64,000 bases of DNA from Rothia nasimurium (GTDB lineage Bacteria; Actinomycetota; Actinomycetes; Actinomycetales; Micrococcaceae): the NCBI RefSeq assembly GCF_928381705.1, contig NZ_CAKMSR010000014.1, positions 1-64,000 of the forward strand, in the 5' to 3' direction. Positions 35,985-43,735 of the stretch are shown piece by piece. The translations under genes and the position numbers were made by a program. Under the pieces are notes generated by a model. It did no database searches, was not told where the DNA came from, and saw only the letters and a program-made list of their open reading frames with translations. Positions within the stretch are counted from its first letter, which is position 1. Each line of letters starts with the position of its first letter.

Positions 35985-36023
35985 AACGGCTCACACCTCT
36001 CGTTGCTGAGGGTGTGAGCCGTT
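35985..36023 (-). terminator. Hairpin between bmp lipoprotein and ATPase genes
   Basis: AACGGCTCACACC and GGTGTGAGCCGTT pair closely. The hairpin sits 29 bases past the lipoprotein stop and 140 bases before the ATPase start. It probably acts as an attenuator that keeps the binding protein in excess over the transporter. Confidence 0.65.
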
Positions 36024-36051
36024 GTGAGTAGCCCGAGGCTAACCTACCTGC

Positions 36052-37149
36052 TTAGGCGGTGGGGGTACCTGCGGTTTCGACCTTGATGGTACCTGAGATG
36101 ATGTCTTCCTTGATCTTGTCGAGCTCAGCCTTGGTCTCGTCTGAGACTGCTGATTCGAAGTTGTGGAAGGGAGCCAGGCCAACGCCGTCGTTCTCCAGAG
36201 TGCCGATGTAGGCGTCGGAGGTGAAGTTACCGTCCATGTCTGACTTGATGGTTTCGGTGATAGCAGCGTCCATCTTCTTCATGATGGAGGTCAGGATGAT
36301 GTCCTGGAATTCGGGGTTGGTTTCAACACCGTCAGCGTCAACCCAGATGACAGAAGCGGGGTTCTCGGGGCTGGTGGCGTTGTATTCCTTGACAGCTTCG
36401 AGGGTGCCGGAACCTACGGGGCCAGCTACGGGCAGAATGATGTCTGCGCCCTGGTCCAGGAAGTTCTGGGTGTTGGTCTTGCCCTTGGTGGCGTCTTCGA
36501 AGTCACCGGTGAAGGTGCCTGACTGGGCCTCAGTGTTCCAGCCGAGTACCTCAACATTGGCGCCCTTCTGCTCGTTGTAGTAGGCAACGCCCTGGGCAAA
36601 GCCGTCCATGAAGATGGTAACGGTGGGGAATTCCATGCCGCCGTAGGTTGCAACCTTACCGGTCTTGGTCTGGGCAGCGGCCAGGTAGCCTGCCTGGAAG
36701 GCAGCCTGGGCGGTGTCGAAGACGATGGGGCGCACGTTGTCGAGCTCGATGGAGTTATCGTCAACGATGGTGAAGTGCATATCGGGGTTAGCTTCTGCTA
36801 CTTCCTTGGTAGCATCTGCCAGACCGAAGCCAACGGTAACGGTCAGGTTGCAGCCTGACTGAACCATCTGGTCGAGGTTGGGGCCGTACTCGGTTTCGGT
36901 GGTGGATTCAGCTTCCTTGTACTCGATGCCGTATTCGTCAACAGCATCCTTCAGGCCCTTGTAGGAGTTCTGGTTGAAGGACTTGTCCTGGAAGCCACCG
37001 AAATCAGAAACGATGCAGCCCAGGTAGTCGCTGCTCTCGCCGGAGGCTGAGGATGATTCTTCGGGGGCAGCGCCACATGCTGACAGCAGCAGGGCTGAGA
37101 TACCCAGGATGGAACCGGTGGATGCAACGTGCTTACGTGAGAAAGCCAT
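36052..37149 (-). CDS. BMP-family nucleoside-binding lipoprotein
   Basis: The extracytoplasmic solute receptor of the ABC importer downstream. A 365-residue precursor with a lipobox (LLLSACG, lipidated Cys near residue 25) and a Ser/Glu linker. It then has the BMP domain: SDFGGFQDKSFNQNSYKGL near 44, TVGFGLADATKEVA, GYLAAAQTKTGKVATYGG and VWVDADGVETNPE. The start is ATG 37149 with AAAGGACC upstream. The family binds purine nucleosides in characterised cases, and the neighbouring cdd, deoA and add support nucleosides as ligand. Confidence 0.92.
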   Translation of the reverse strand: MAFSRKHVASTGSILGISALLLSACGAAPEESSSASGESSDYLGCIVSDFGGFQDKSFNQNSYKGLKDAVDEYGIEYKEAESTTETEYGPNLDQMVQSGCNLTVTVGFGLADATKEVAEANPDMHFTIVDDNSIELDNVRPIVFDTAQAAFQAGYLAAAQTKTGKVATYGGMEFPTVTIFMDGFAQGVAYYNEQKGANVEVLGWNTEAQSGTFTGDFEDATKGKTNTQNFLDQGADIILPVAGPVGSGTLEAVKEYNATSPENPASVIWVDADGVETNPEFQDIILTSIMKKMDAAITETIKSDMDGNFTSDAYIGTLENDGVGLAPFHNFESAVSDETKAELDKIKEDIISGTIKVETAGTPTA

Positions 37150-37360
37150 GAAGGTCCTTTTCGTACGGCCCTGAAAGCGGGCGGCGCATAGTCTACGCCA
37201 ACTGTGTGTGAGTGGTGCTTTCAGAGAAAATTTTGCGTAACACAACACATCTTAGTGTGATTCAGCTTCCCATTCACCCCCTATTTACTTCAAAAAGCGT
37301 GAACCGCGCAACAGGCTCCTGCTGTTTAATCACACAGAATATGTATTTGAGCTAATCACA
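37150..37360. promoter_or_regulatory. Upstream region of the bmp operon
   Basis: About 210 bases with several TGTG/CACA motifs. On the minus strand TGTGATTAGC, TGTGTGATTAAAC and AATCACACTAAGATGTGTT recur, the last holding the inverted pair ACAC/GTGT. These could be sites for a nucleoside- or carbon-responsive regulator. No reading frame stands out. Regulation is inferred only from repetition. Confidence 0.35.
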
Positions 37361-37407
37361 GAGGGCAGGAGGCCGCCCCCGGGAGCGGGGCGGGCGTCCT
37401 GCCCTCT
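37361..37407. terminator. Hairpin between M20 and bmp genes
   Basis: GAGGGCAGGA-GCCGCCCC pairs with GGGGCGGG-GTCCTGCCCTC around a short loop, about 47 bases after the M20 stop codon in the direction of transcription. No T run follows. Confidence 0.55.
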
Positions 37408-37453
37408 CAAAAAATTTTCTGAAAAAAGTTACCAGCCGGTAACTTCCCGGAGG

Positions 37454-38677
37454 TTAGCTGCGAGACAGCTCCGAGCGGATAGCCCGCAGCGCGGTCGCGG
37501 CCATAACCTGCACTCCGTACTCAATCGCGCGTTCGTCCGGCGCGTAGTCCCCCCGGTGCAGATCGTAGGTCACTCCACCGGGCACGCGGGTGCCCAGACG
37601 AATCAGGGCGCCGGGAACCTCCTGAAGCATCCAGGCGAAGTCTTCCCCACCCATGGACTGCTCCACCAGCACCACGGAGTCCTCCCCCAGTTCCGCGCGG
37701 GAGGCCGCCTCAATCATGGCAACCTCATCTTCGGTATTGACGGACGGCGGCACCCCCCGGTAGTGCTCAAGCTCAACCTCTACGTTGTAGGGGGCAGCAA
37801 TCTGATCGACCACCTCATCGAGCATGGCACCAGCCTGCTTCCAGACGTCCGCATCCAGGCAGCGCATGGTACCCGCTAAGAAAGCGGTGGACGGGATAGC
37901 GTTGGGAGCCACCCCCGCCTCAATCTGTCCCCAGGCAACCAGCACGCCGGAGCGGACGTCCGTCTTGCGCGAGAGCACAGCAGGCACGTTGATCGCGATT
38001 TGGGAGAGGGCGTAAATGACGTCCTCGGTCAGGTGCGGGCGGGAGGTGTGGCCGCCGCGGCCCTTGAGAGTGATTTTGATGGTATCGGAGGCGCTAGTAA
38101 TGGCGCCGATGCGGGTGCCAATTTTGCCCACGTCGACCTTGGGTTCACAGTGTAGGGCGAAGGCCCGGGGCACGCCCTCGAGGATGCCCTGGGCAATGAC
38201 GTCCACGGCCCCGCCGGGCAGCTGCTCCTCAGCGGGCTGGAAAATAATGCGCACGGTGCCGCCCAGGGGATGCTCCTGGTGAAGGCGGTGCAGGGCAATA
38301 GCCACCCCCAGCATGACGGTCTGGTGAATATCGTGACCGCAGGCGTGCATGACGCCATCGACCTGCGAGGCGTAGGGCAGGTCGGTTTCCTCCTGAATAG
38401 GCAGGGCATCGATATCGGCGCGCAGGGCAGCGGCCATCGGGCCAGAACCCACATCCACGTAGCAGCCGGTACCCTTCAAATGCTTGGGCGCCAGCCCCGC
38501 TTCGGTGAGGGTACGGAAAATACGCTCGGTCGTCTTGTTCTCAAGGTAGGACAGCTCAGGGTTCTGATGCACCTCGCGGCGAAAAGCAATCAGTTCCGGC
38601 ACCAGGGTACGCAGACGCTGGGCAAACAAGGGTGAGCTCAGATCCAAGGAGCTTGCAGCAAAAGAATAGGACGACAT
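37454..38677 (-). CDS. M20-family metal-dependent amidohydrolase
   Basis: The product is 407 residues of the peptidase M20D type (AmhX/HipO/IAL-like), which releases acyl groups from amino acids or related amides. Metal-site motifs appear in order: ACGHDIHQTVML near residue 105, FQPAEEQLPGGA near 138, the dimerisation domain with GRGGHTSRPH near 195 and MGGEDFAWML near 355. The substrate cannot be assigned. The start is ATG 38677, and a second in-frame ATG at 38698 lies against the sdh terminator. Neither has a clear ribosome site, so leaderless translation is possible. Confidence 0.88.
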   Translation of the reverse strand: MSSYSFAASSLDLSSPLFAQRLRTLVPELIAFRREVHQNPELSYLENKTTERIFRTLTEAGLAPKHLKGTGCYVDVGSGPMAAALRADIDALPIQEETDLPYASQVDGVMHACGHDIHQTVMLGVAIALHRLHQEHPLGGTVRIIFQPAEEQLPGGAVDVIAQGILEGVPRAFALHCEPKVDVGKIGTRIGAITSASDTIKITLKGRGGHTSRPHLTEDVIYALSQIAINVPAVLSRKTDVRSGVLVAWGQIEAGVAPNAIPSTAFLAGTMRCLDADVWKQAGAMLDEVVDQIAAPYNVEVELEHYRGVPPSVNTEDEVAMIEAASRAELGEDSVVLVEQSMGGEDFAWMLQEVPGALIRLGTRVPGGVTYDLHRGDYAPDERAIEYGVQVMAATALRAIRSELSRS

Positions 38678-38702
38678 GTATATAGAGTAGCCCCTCATAC
38701 AA

Positions 38703-38739
38703 AAAGTCGCGCTCCACAGGGGATGTGGAGCGCGACTTT
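38703..38739 (-). terminator. sdh operon terminator
   Basis: AAAGTCGCGCTCCACA pairs with TGTGGAGCGCGACTTT around GGGGA. On the minus strand it is followed by TTTTT, right after the sdhB stop. Confidence 0.88.
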
Positions 38740-38749
38740 CTGCCGGCCT

Positions 38750-39535
38750 TTAGAGGGAGCGGGCCAGGATAGCCTGCTTGACCTCGGCAATCGCCTTGGT
38801 AATTTCAATACCGCGAGGGCAGGCCTCGGTGCAGTTGAAGGTGGTGCGGCAACGCCAGACGCCTTCCTTGTCGTTGAGAATCTCAAGACGCATATCGCCA
38901 GCATCATCGCGAGAGTCGAAGATGAAGCGGTGGGCGTTAACGATAGCTGCGGGGCCGAAGTACTGGCCGTCGGTCCAGAAGACGGGGCAGGACGAGGTAC
39001 ACGCAGCGCAGAGGATGCATTTGGTGGTGTCGTCAAAGCGGGCGCGATCCTCCTGGGACTGGTAACGCTCGCGCTCCGGCTCGTGGGTATCGTTGACCAG
39101 GAAGGGCATAATCTCACGGTAGGCCTGGAAGAAGGGTTCCATATCTACGATGAGGTCCTTCTCGCAGGGCAGACCCTTGATGGGCTCAACGGTAATCGGC
39201 TTGGACAGGTCAAGGTCCTTGAGCAGGGTCTTGCAGGCCAGACGGTTACGGCCGTTGATGCGCATAGCGTCGGAGCCGCAGATACCGTGAGCACAGGAGC
39301 GGCGGAAGGACAGCGAGCCGTCGATCTCCCACTTAATCTTGTGCAGGGCATCGAGCACACGGTCGGTGCCGTACATAGTCAGCTTGAATTCGTCCCAGTG
39401 GGCTTCTGCTGACTCTTCGGGGTTGTAACGGCGAACCTGCACAGTCACGTCGAAGGTGGGAATAGCGCCCGCTTCGCCTGACTCAGACTTCAGCTCAACC
39501 TTGGATTCGGGTTCACGTGCTTCAAAATCAGCCAT
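38750..39535 (-). CDS. sdhB: Succinate dehydrogenase iron-sulfur subunit
   Basis: Carries electrons from the flavoprotein to the quinone site. The 261 residues contain all three clusters: the [2Fe-2S] ferredoxin motif SCAHGICGSDAM with a further Cys in RLACK near residue 85, the [4Fe-4S]/[3Fe-4S] motifs CILCAACTSSCPVF near 172 and CTEACPRGI near 238. Last gene of the sdhCDAB operon, separated from sdhA by a single base pair of spacing, and followed by the operon terminator. Confidence 0.97.
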   Translation of the reverse strand: MADFEAREPESKVELKSESGEAGAIPTFDVTVQVRRYNPEESAEAHWDEFKLTMYGTDRVLDALHKIKWEIDGSLSFRRSCAHGICGSDAMRINGRNRLACKTLLKDLDLSKPITVEPIKGLPCEKDLIVDMEPFFQAYREIMPFLVNDTHEPERERYQSQEDRARFDDTTKCILCAACTSSCPVFWTDGQYFGPAAIVNAHRFIFDSRDDAGDMRLEILNDKEGVWRCRTTFNCTEACPRGIEITKAIAEVKQAILARSL

Positions 39536-39536
39536 T

Positions 39537-41300
39537 TTAGTACTTACGCTCCATCGGTTCGTAGCGGGTGAAGGTCACGGGCTTGGTGTCAAAACGCAGG
39601 CCCTTAATGCCTTCCATCTCGGCGTTCTCATCGAGGTAGACCATTGAGTGCTTCATGAAGTTGGCGTCGTCGCGGTCGGGGTAGTCCTCGCGGAAGTGAC
39701 CGCCGCGGGATTCCTTGCGGTGCAGGGCAGCAACGGACATGACCTTGGCCAGTTCCAGCAGGAAGCCCAGTTCAACTGCTTCAAGCAGGTCGAGGTTGAA
39801 GCGCTTGCCCTTGTCCTGAATCTGGATGTTCTTGTAGCGCTCTTCAAGCTCAACGATCTTGTTGACGGCGTTGTGGATGGTTGCCTCGGTGCGGAAAACC
39901 TGCATGTCGGCGTCCATGACATCCTGCAGTTCCTTACGCAGCTGGCCGACCTTTTCGGTACCTTCGCCGTTGCGGATCTGGTTGAGCAGTTCCAGGGTGG
40001 CATCGGCTGCGTCGTCGGGGACGGGGAGGAAGTCAGCTGATGCTGCGTATTCTGCTGCGTAGATACCAGCGCGCTTACCAAAGACGTTGATGTCAAGCAG
40101 GGAGTTGGTGCCCAGGCGGTTAGAACCGTGGACCGATACGCAGGCGACCTCACCGGCAGCGTAGAGACCGGGGATGATGTCCTCGGAGTTTGAGTGCACC
40201 TCTGCCTTGATGTTGGTGGGAATACCGCCCATGGCGTAGTGAGCGGTGGGGAAGACCGGGACGGGCTCGGTGTAGGGTTCAACGCCCAGGTAGGTACGAG
40301 CGAACTCTGTGATGTCCGGGAGCTTCTCGTCGATATGGGAGGGCTCAAGGTGAGTCAGGTCCAGCAGGACGTAGTCCTTGTTGGGGCCGCAGCCTCGACC
40401 CTCACGTACCTCGTTCGCCATGGAACGGGCCACGATATCGCGAGGTGCCAGGTCCTTGATGGTGGGGGCGTAACGCTCCATGAAGCGTTCGCCGTCGGAG
40501 TTACGCAGAATACCGCCTTCACCGCGGGCGGCTTCAGAGACCAAGATACCCAGGCCAGCAAGACCGGTGGGGTGGAACTGCACGAACTCCATGTCTTCCA
40601 GCGGAATACCGTTGCGCAGAGCAATAGCCATACCGTCGCCGGTCAGGGTGTGGGCGTTGGAGGTGGTCTTGAAAATCTTGCCACAGCCACCGGAGGCGAA
40701 AATGACGCTCTTGGCCTGGAAGACGTGGACGTCGCCGGTGGCCAGGTCGTAGGAGACAACGCCTGCGGGGCGGCGGACGCCGTCCTCGTCCTCAACCATA
40801 ACCAGATCAAGAACGTAGTACTCGTTGTAGAACTCTACGTTGTGCTTGACGCAGTTCTGGTAGAGGGTCTGCAGAATCATGTGACCGGTGCGGTCTGCTG
40901 CGTAGCAGGCGCGACGCACAGGAGCCTTACCGTGGTCGCGGGTGTGACCACCGAAGCGGCGCTGGTCAATACGACCCTCGGGGGTGCGGTTAAAGGGAAG
41001 ACCCATCTTCTCGAGATCGAGAACGGCATCGATGGCTTCCTTAGCCATGACCTCAGCTGAGTCCTGGTCTACCAGGTAGTCACCGCCCTTGATGGTGTCA
41101 AAGGTATGCCACTCCCAGTTGTCCTCTTCAACGTTAGCCAGAGCCGCACACATGCCGCCCTGGGCAGCACCGGTGTGGGAGCGGGTGGGGTAGAGCTTGG
41201 TGAGCACAGCGGTGCGGACGCGCTGGCCAGCTTCGATAGCGGCTCGCATACCTGCGCCGCCTGCGCCGATGATAACGACGTCGTACTTATGTACCTGCAT
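39537..41300 (-). CDS. sdhA: Succinate dehydrogenase flavoprotein subunit
   Basis: Oxidises succinate to fumarate with covalent FAD. At 587 residues it matches the family. Motifs: FAD fold VVIIGAGGAGMRAAIEAG near residue 9, the flavin-linking His in TRSHTGAAQGGMCAAL near 42, the active-site block RRFGGHTRDHGKAPVRRACY and the substrate Arg/His region HYAMGGIPTN near 352. The C-terminal helical domain includes the quartet RKESRGGHFREDYPDRDD. It is the third gene of sdhCDAB and links the TCA cycle (with fumC) to the respiratory chain. Confidence 0.97.
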   Translation of the reverse strand: MQVHKYDVVIIGAGGAGMRAAIEAGQRVRTAVLTKLYPTRSHTGAAQGGMCAALANVEEDNWEWHTFDTIKGGDYLVDQDSAEVMAKEAIDAVLDLEKMGLPFNRTPEGRIDQRRFGGHTRDHGKAPVRRACYAADRTGHMILQTLYQNCVKHNVEFYNEYYVLDLVMVEDEDGVRRPAGVVSYDLATGDVHVFQAKSVIFASGGCGKIFKTTSNAHTLTGDGMAIALRNGIPLEDMEFVQFHPTGLAGLGILVSEAARGEGGILRNSDGERFMERYAPTIKDLAPRDIVARSMANEVREGRGCGPNKDYVLLDLTHLEPSHIDEKLPDITEFARTYLGVEPYTEPVPVFPTAHYAMGGIPTNIKAEVHSNSEDIIPGLYAAGEVACVSVHGSNRLGTNSLLDINVFGKRAGIYAAEYAASADFLPVPDDAADATLELLNQIRNGEGTEKVGQLRKELQDVMDADMQVFRTEATIHNAVNKIVELEERYKNIQIQDKGKRFNLDLLEAVELGFLLELAKVMSVAALHRKESRGGHFREDYPDRDDANFMKHSMVYLDENAEMEGIKGLRFDTKPVTFTRYEPMERKY

Positions 41301-41340
41301 TGTGTGAATGCTTCTTTCTAAAATCTAGAGCGCCAATAGC

Positions 41341-41826
41341 TTACGGGGCGGTGCAGAAGGACGGCAGAAGGTCTGCGGCTGCACCGGCGGGGCAGGGCTC
41401 AAAGGTGAAGATGACCAGGGTGCCCAGAAGAATCACGAAAGCGGTGGCAAGGAAGAGGGCTACCTTCAGGGCGAAGCGCACGCCGTCCTTTTCTGCGTAA
41501 TCGTCGATGATGACGCGGATGCCGTTAGCGCCGTGCAGCATAGCCAGCCACAGGAGCAGAAGATCCCAGACCTGCCAGAAGGGGTTAGCCAGCTTACCGC
41601 CGACGAAACCGAAGTCGATGCGGTGTACGCCTTCGCCCATCATGAGGTTGACGAAGAGGTGACCGAAAATCAGGATGACCAGCAGAACACCGGAGACACG
41701 CATGTAAAGCCAGGCGAACATCTCGAAGTTGTTGCGCTTGGACGAGGCGCGGTTGTATTTGACACCCGATACGGTGTTGTCGCGGCTACGGGGAACCGAA
41801 ATCTTGGTTTTCAGAGGAGTTGCCAT
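41341..41826 (-). CDS. sdhD: Succinate dehydrogenase membrane anchor subunit
   Basis: The product is 161 residues with three membrane helices (near 45-65, 90-110 and 122-145). Candidate heme/quinone ligands lie in ILIFGHLFVNL and LAMLHGANGIRV, followed by DDY. Together with sdhC it forms the cytochrome b quinone-reducing anchor. It starts three bases after the sdhC stop and is followed by sdhA after 40 bases. Subunit naming follows gene order. Confidence 0.92.
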   Translation of the reverse strand: MATPLKTKISVPRSRDNTVSGVKYNRASSKRNNFEMFAWLYMRVSGVLLVILIFGHLFVNLMMGEGVHRIDFGFVGGKLANPFWQVWDLLLLWLAMLHGANGIRVIIDDYAEKDGVRFALKVALFLATAFVILLGTLVIFTFEPCPAGAAADLLPSFCTAP

Positions 41827-41829
41827 GTC

Positions 41830-42210
41830 TTAGTGACCCCCAAAGACGAGCATGAGATGACGGACGAGGAAGGGAACCATGACGACGGCCCAGAGCACCA
41901 GGACGCCCCAGAGCATAGCCTTCTGGTTCTTGGCGCCGTTCTTCCAGAAGTCCACCAGGATAATGCGGATACCGTTAAAAGCGTGGTAGACAATAGCTGC
42001 TACCAGAACAGCTTCACCCAGACCCATGATGGGGTTCTTGTAGATGTGCATGACGGCGTTGTAGGCCTCAGGAGAGACGCGGACAACGGCGGTATCAAGC
42101 ACGTGAACCAGCAAGAAGAAGAAAATGGCGATACCGGTAATGCGGTGGGCAACCCACGACCACATACCTTCACGGCCGCGGTACAGCGTGCCCTTGGATG
42201 TATTCGGCAC
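41830..42210 (-). CDS. sdhC: Succinate dehydrogenase cytochrome b556 subunit
   Basis: The product is 126 residues. The family block GMWSWVAHRITGIAIFFFLLVH near residue 15 includes the heme His and conserved Arg, and a second His lies in IVYHAFNGIR. It has three helices. The start is the GTG at 42210 because a perfect AGGAGG lies seven bases upstream, and the ATG reading from 42273 is inside the leader. First gene of sdhCDAB. Confidence 0.92.
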   Translation of the reverse strand: MPNTSKGTLYRGREGMWSWVAHRITGIAIFFFLLVHVLDTAVVRVSPEAYNAVMHIYKNPIMGLGEAVLVAAIVYHAFNGIRIILVDFWKNGAKNQKAMLWGVLVLWAVVMVPFLVRHLMLVFGGH

Positions 42211-42279
42211 TGAATAACCTCCTGTGTGATGCGAGACGACACACCGATAGGTTGAGCCCATCTGTGCGCCCACGCAACA

Positions 42280-42308
42280 TACGTATTGTGTGTTCTACTC
42301 AACAGCAA
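42280..42308 (-). promoter_or_regulatory. Candidate sdh promoter
   Basis: On the minus strand TTGCTG (-35) and TACGTA (-10) are separated by exactly 17 bases, leaving a leader of about 65 bases before the sdhC GTG. Confidence 0.5.
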
Positions 42309-42510
42309 GATTAGCAGGTTTTAGGGCCGCTTACTTACACCGTGTCACCATCTCTTACCCCCGTATTTCCGGGAAATAGGCAAGGTTTTAATGCCCTTAA
42401 GCCAGCTATCGGCGTTATTATGCGGAAGCCGCCGTGAGGTTTTCCGTCAAAAGCGACCGGCGCCGTACAGTTTAAGGAAAAGATTTCATCATTATGACTT
42501 CAATTCTGGG

Positions 42511-42516
42511 TACACT
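42511..42516 (+). promoter_or_regulatory. -10 box of manC
   Basis: TACACT ends nine bases before the ATG at 42526. No ribosome site lies between, so the message is leaderless or nearly so. A convincing -35 is not visible. Confidence 0.45.
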
Positions 42517-42525
42517 GTAGAAACA

Positions 42526-43635
42526 ATGAGAACACCACTTGAACGGTTCTACCCCCTCATTCCGGCCGGCGGCGTAGGGTCCCGCCTATGGCCCCTCTCT
42601 CGCGCCGTAGAACCTAAATTTCTGCTTGACCTGACCGGGACAGGTTCTTCCCTCCTCCGTGCTACCTACGATCGCTTGGTTGACCTCGCGGCTGATGGCG
42701 TCCTTGTCGTCACCGGCCAGGCCCACGCCAATGCCGTCACCCAGCAGCTCTCAGAGCTGCGCGGGTCCGATCTGGTACTCGAACCCTCACCTCGCGACTC
42801 CGCAGCAGCCATTGGCCTTGCCTGCGCTATTCTGCACGAGCGTGACCCCGAGGCCATCATTGGCTCCTTCGCCGCTGACCACATCATCAGCCCGGTCGAA
42901 GAATTCCAGGCTGTAGTACGCGAGGCCGTACACGCTGCGGCCTCCGGCAAGATCGTCACCATCGGCATCGAGCCCACCGAACCTTCCACCGCCTTCGGCT
43001 ACATTAAGGCCACCCAGAATCTGGGGCTGGAAGACGCCCCCAGCGTCCTTGCCGTTGAGCAGTTCGTCGAAAAGCCCAACGAGGCCACCGCAACCGAGTA
43101 CGTAGCCAGCGGCGACTACACCTGGAACGCCGGCATGTTCGTGGCCCCTGCTGCCCTCATGCTGCAGCATCTCGAAGCTAATGAGCCCGAGCTCTACGCC
43201 GGCATCATGGAAATCGCCCGCGCCTGGGACACCCCCGCACGTGAAGCCTGCATGAACCGTCTCTGGGAGACCCTACCCAAGACCGCCATCGACTATGCAG
43301 TAGCTGAGCCTGCCGCGGCAGCCGGTGACGTAGCCATGGTTCCCGGTCGTTTCAGCTGGGACGACGTAGGTGACTTTGACGCCGTAGCCCGCCTCAACAT
43401 CGAAAAGAGCGGTGACGACCTCTTCGTACTGGGCGACAAGTCCAGCGTCATCAGCGAAGAATCCACCGGTATCGTCGTCAACAACACCGGCCGTAAGATT
43501 TCGGTCATCGGTATCGAAGATGTTGTTATCGTTGACACCGCAGATGCCCTGCTTGTCACCGTGCGCGACGACGCCCAGAGCGTGAAGAACACCGTCAATA
43601 CCCTGAAAGAACTGGGCCAGGACAACCTGCTCTAG
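42526..43635 (+). CDS. manC: Mannose-1-phosphate guanylyltransferase
   Basis: Makes GDP-mannose from mannose-1-phosphate and GTP for glycan and glycolipid synthesis. The 369 residues comprise the nucleotidyltransferase domain with PAGGVGSRLWPLSR near residue 14 and FVEKPN near 180, plus the GDP-mannose motif FSWDDVGDFDAV near 278, then a short beta-helix-like C-terminus. No phosphomannose isomerase domain is fused, so it is the monofunctional actinobacterial type. The start is ATG 42526. Divergent from sdh, and followed by a terminator. Confidence 0.93.
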   Translation: MRTPLERFYPLIPAGGVGSRLWPLSRAVEPKFLLDLTGTGSSLLRATYDRLVDLAADGVLVVTGQAHANAVTQQLSELRGSDLVLEPSPRDSAAAIGLACAILHERDPEAIIGSFAADHIISPVEEFQAVVREAVHAAASGKIVTIGIEPTEPSTAFGYIKATQNLGLEDAPSVLAVEQFVEKPNEATATEYVASGDYTWNAGMFVAPAALMLQHLEANEPELYAGIMEIARAWDTPAREACMNRLWETLPKTAIDYAVAEPAAAAGDVAMVPGRFSWDDVGDFDAVARLNIEKSGDDLFVLGDKSSVISEESTGIVVNNTGRKISVIGIEDVVIVDTADALLVTVRDDAQSVKNTVNTLKELGQDNLL

Positions 43636-43651
43636 CCCATCAGAGTTACAC

Positions 43652-43687
43652 AAAGGCCCGCACCGTTTTCTCGGTGCGGGCCTTTTT
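43652..43687 (+). terminator. manC terminator
   Basis: AAAGGCCCGCACCG pairs with CGGTGCGGGCCTTTTT, a textbook stem with T run. Confidence 0.92.
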
Positions 43688-43699
43688 GACACCCACATT

Positions 43700-43719
43700 A
43701 TGCAAATGATTCTCATTTA
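43700..43719. promoter_or_regulatory. Zur box upstream of aztD
   Basis: AAATGATTCTCATTT is a palindrome around TTC, matching the AATGA-N-TCATT core of actinobacterial Zur (FurB) operators. It overlaps the region upstream of the -10 TAGACT at 43723-43728, which ends seven bases before the aztD ATG. Zinc-dependent repression is the natural reading. Confidence 0.7.
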
Positions 43720-43735
43720 GTTTAGACTGGTGGGC

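Noticed and set aside
37361..37407. Eighth member of the structured element family
   Set aside because: It is a simple 47-base GC hairpin without the shared interior words or inner stems.
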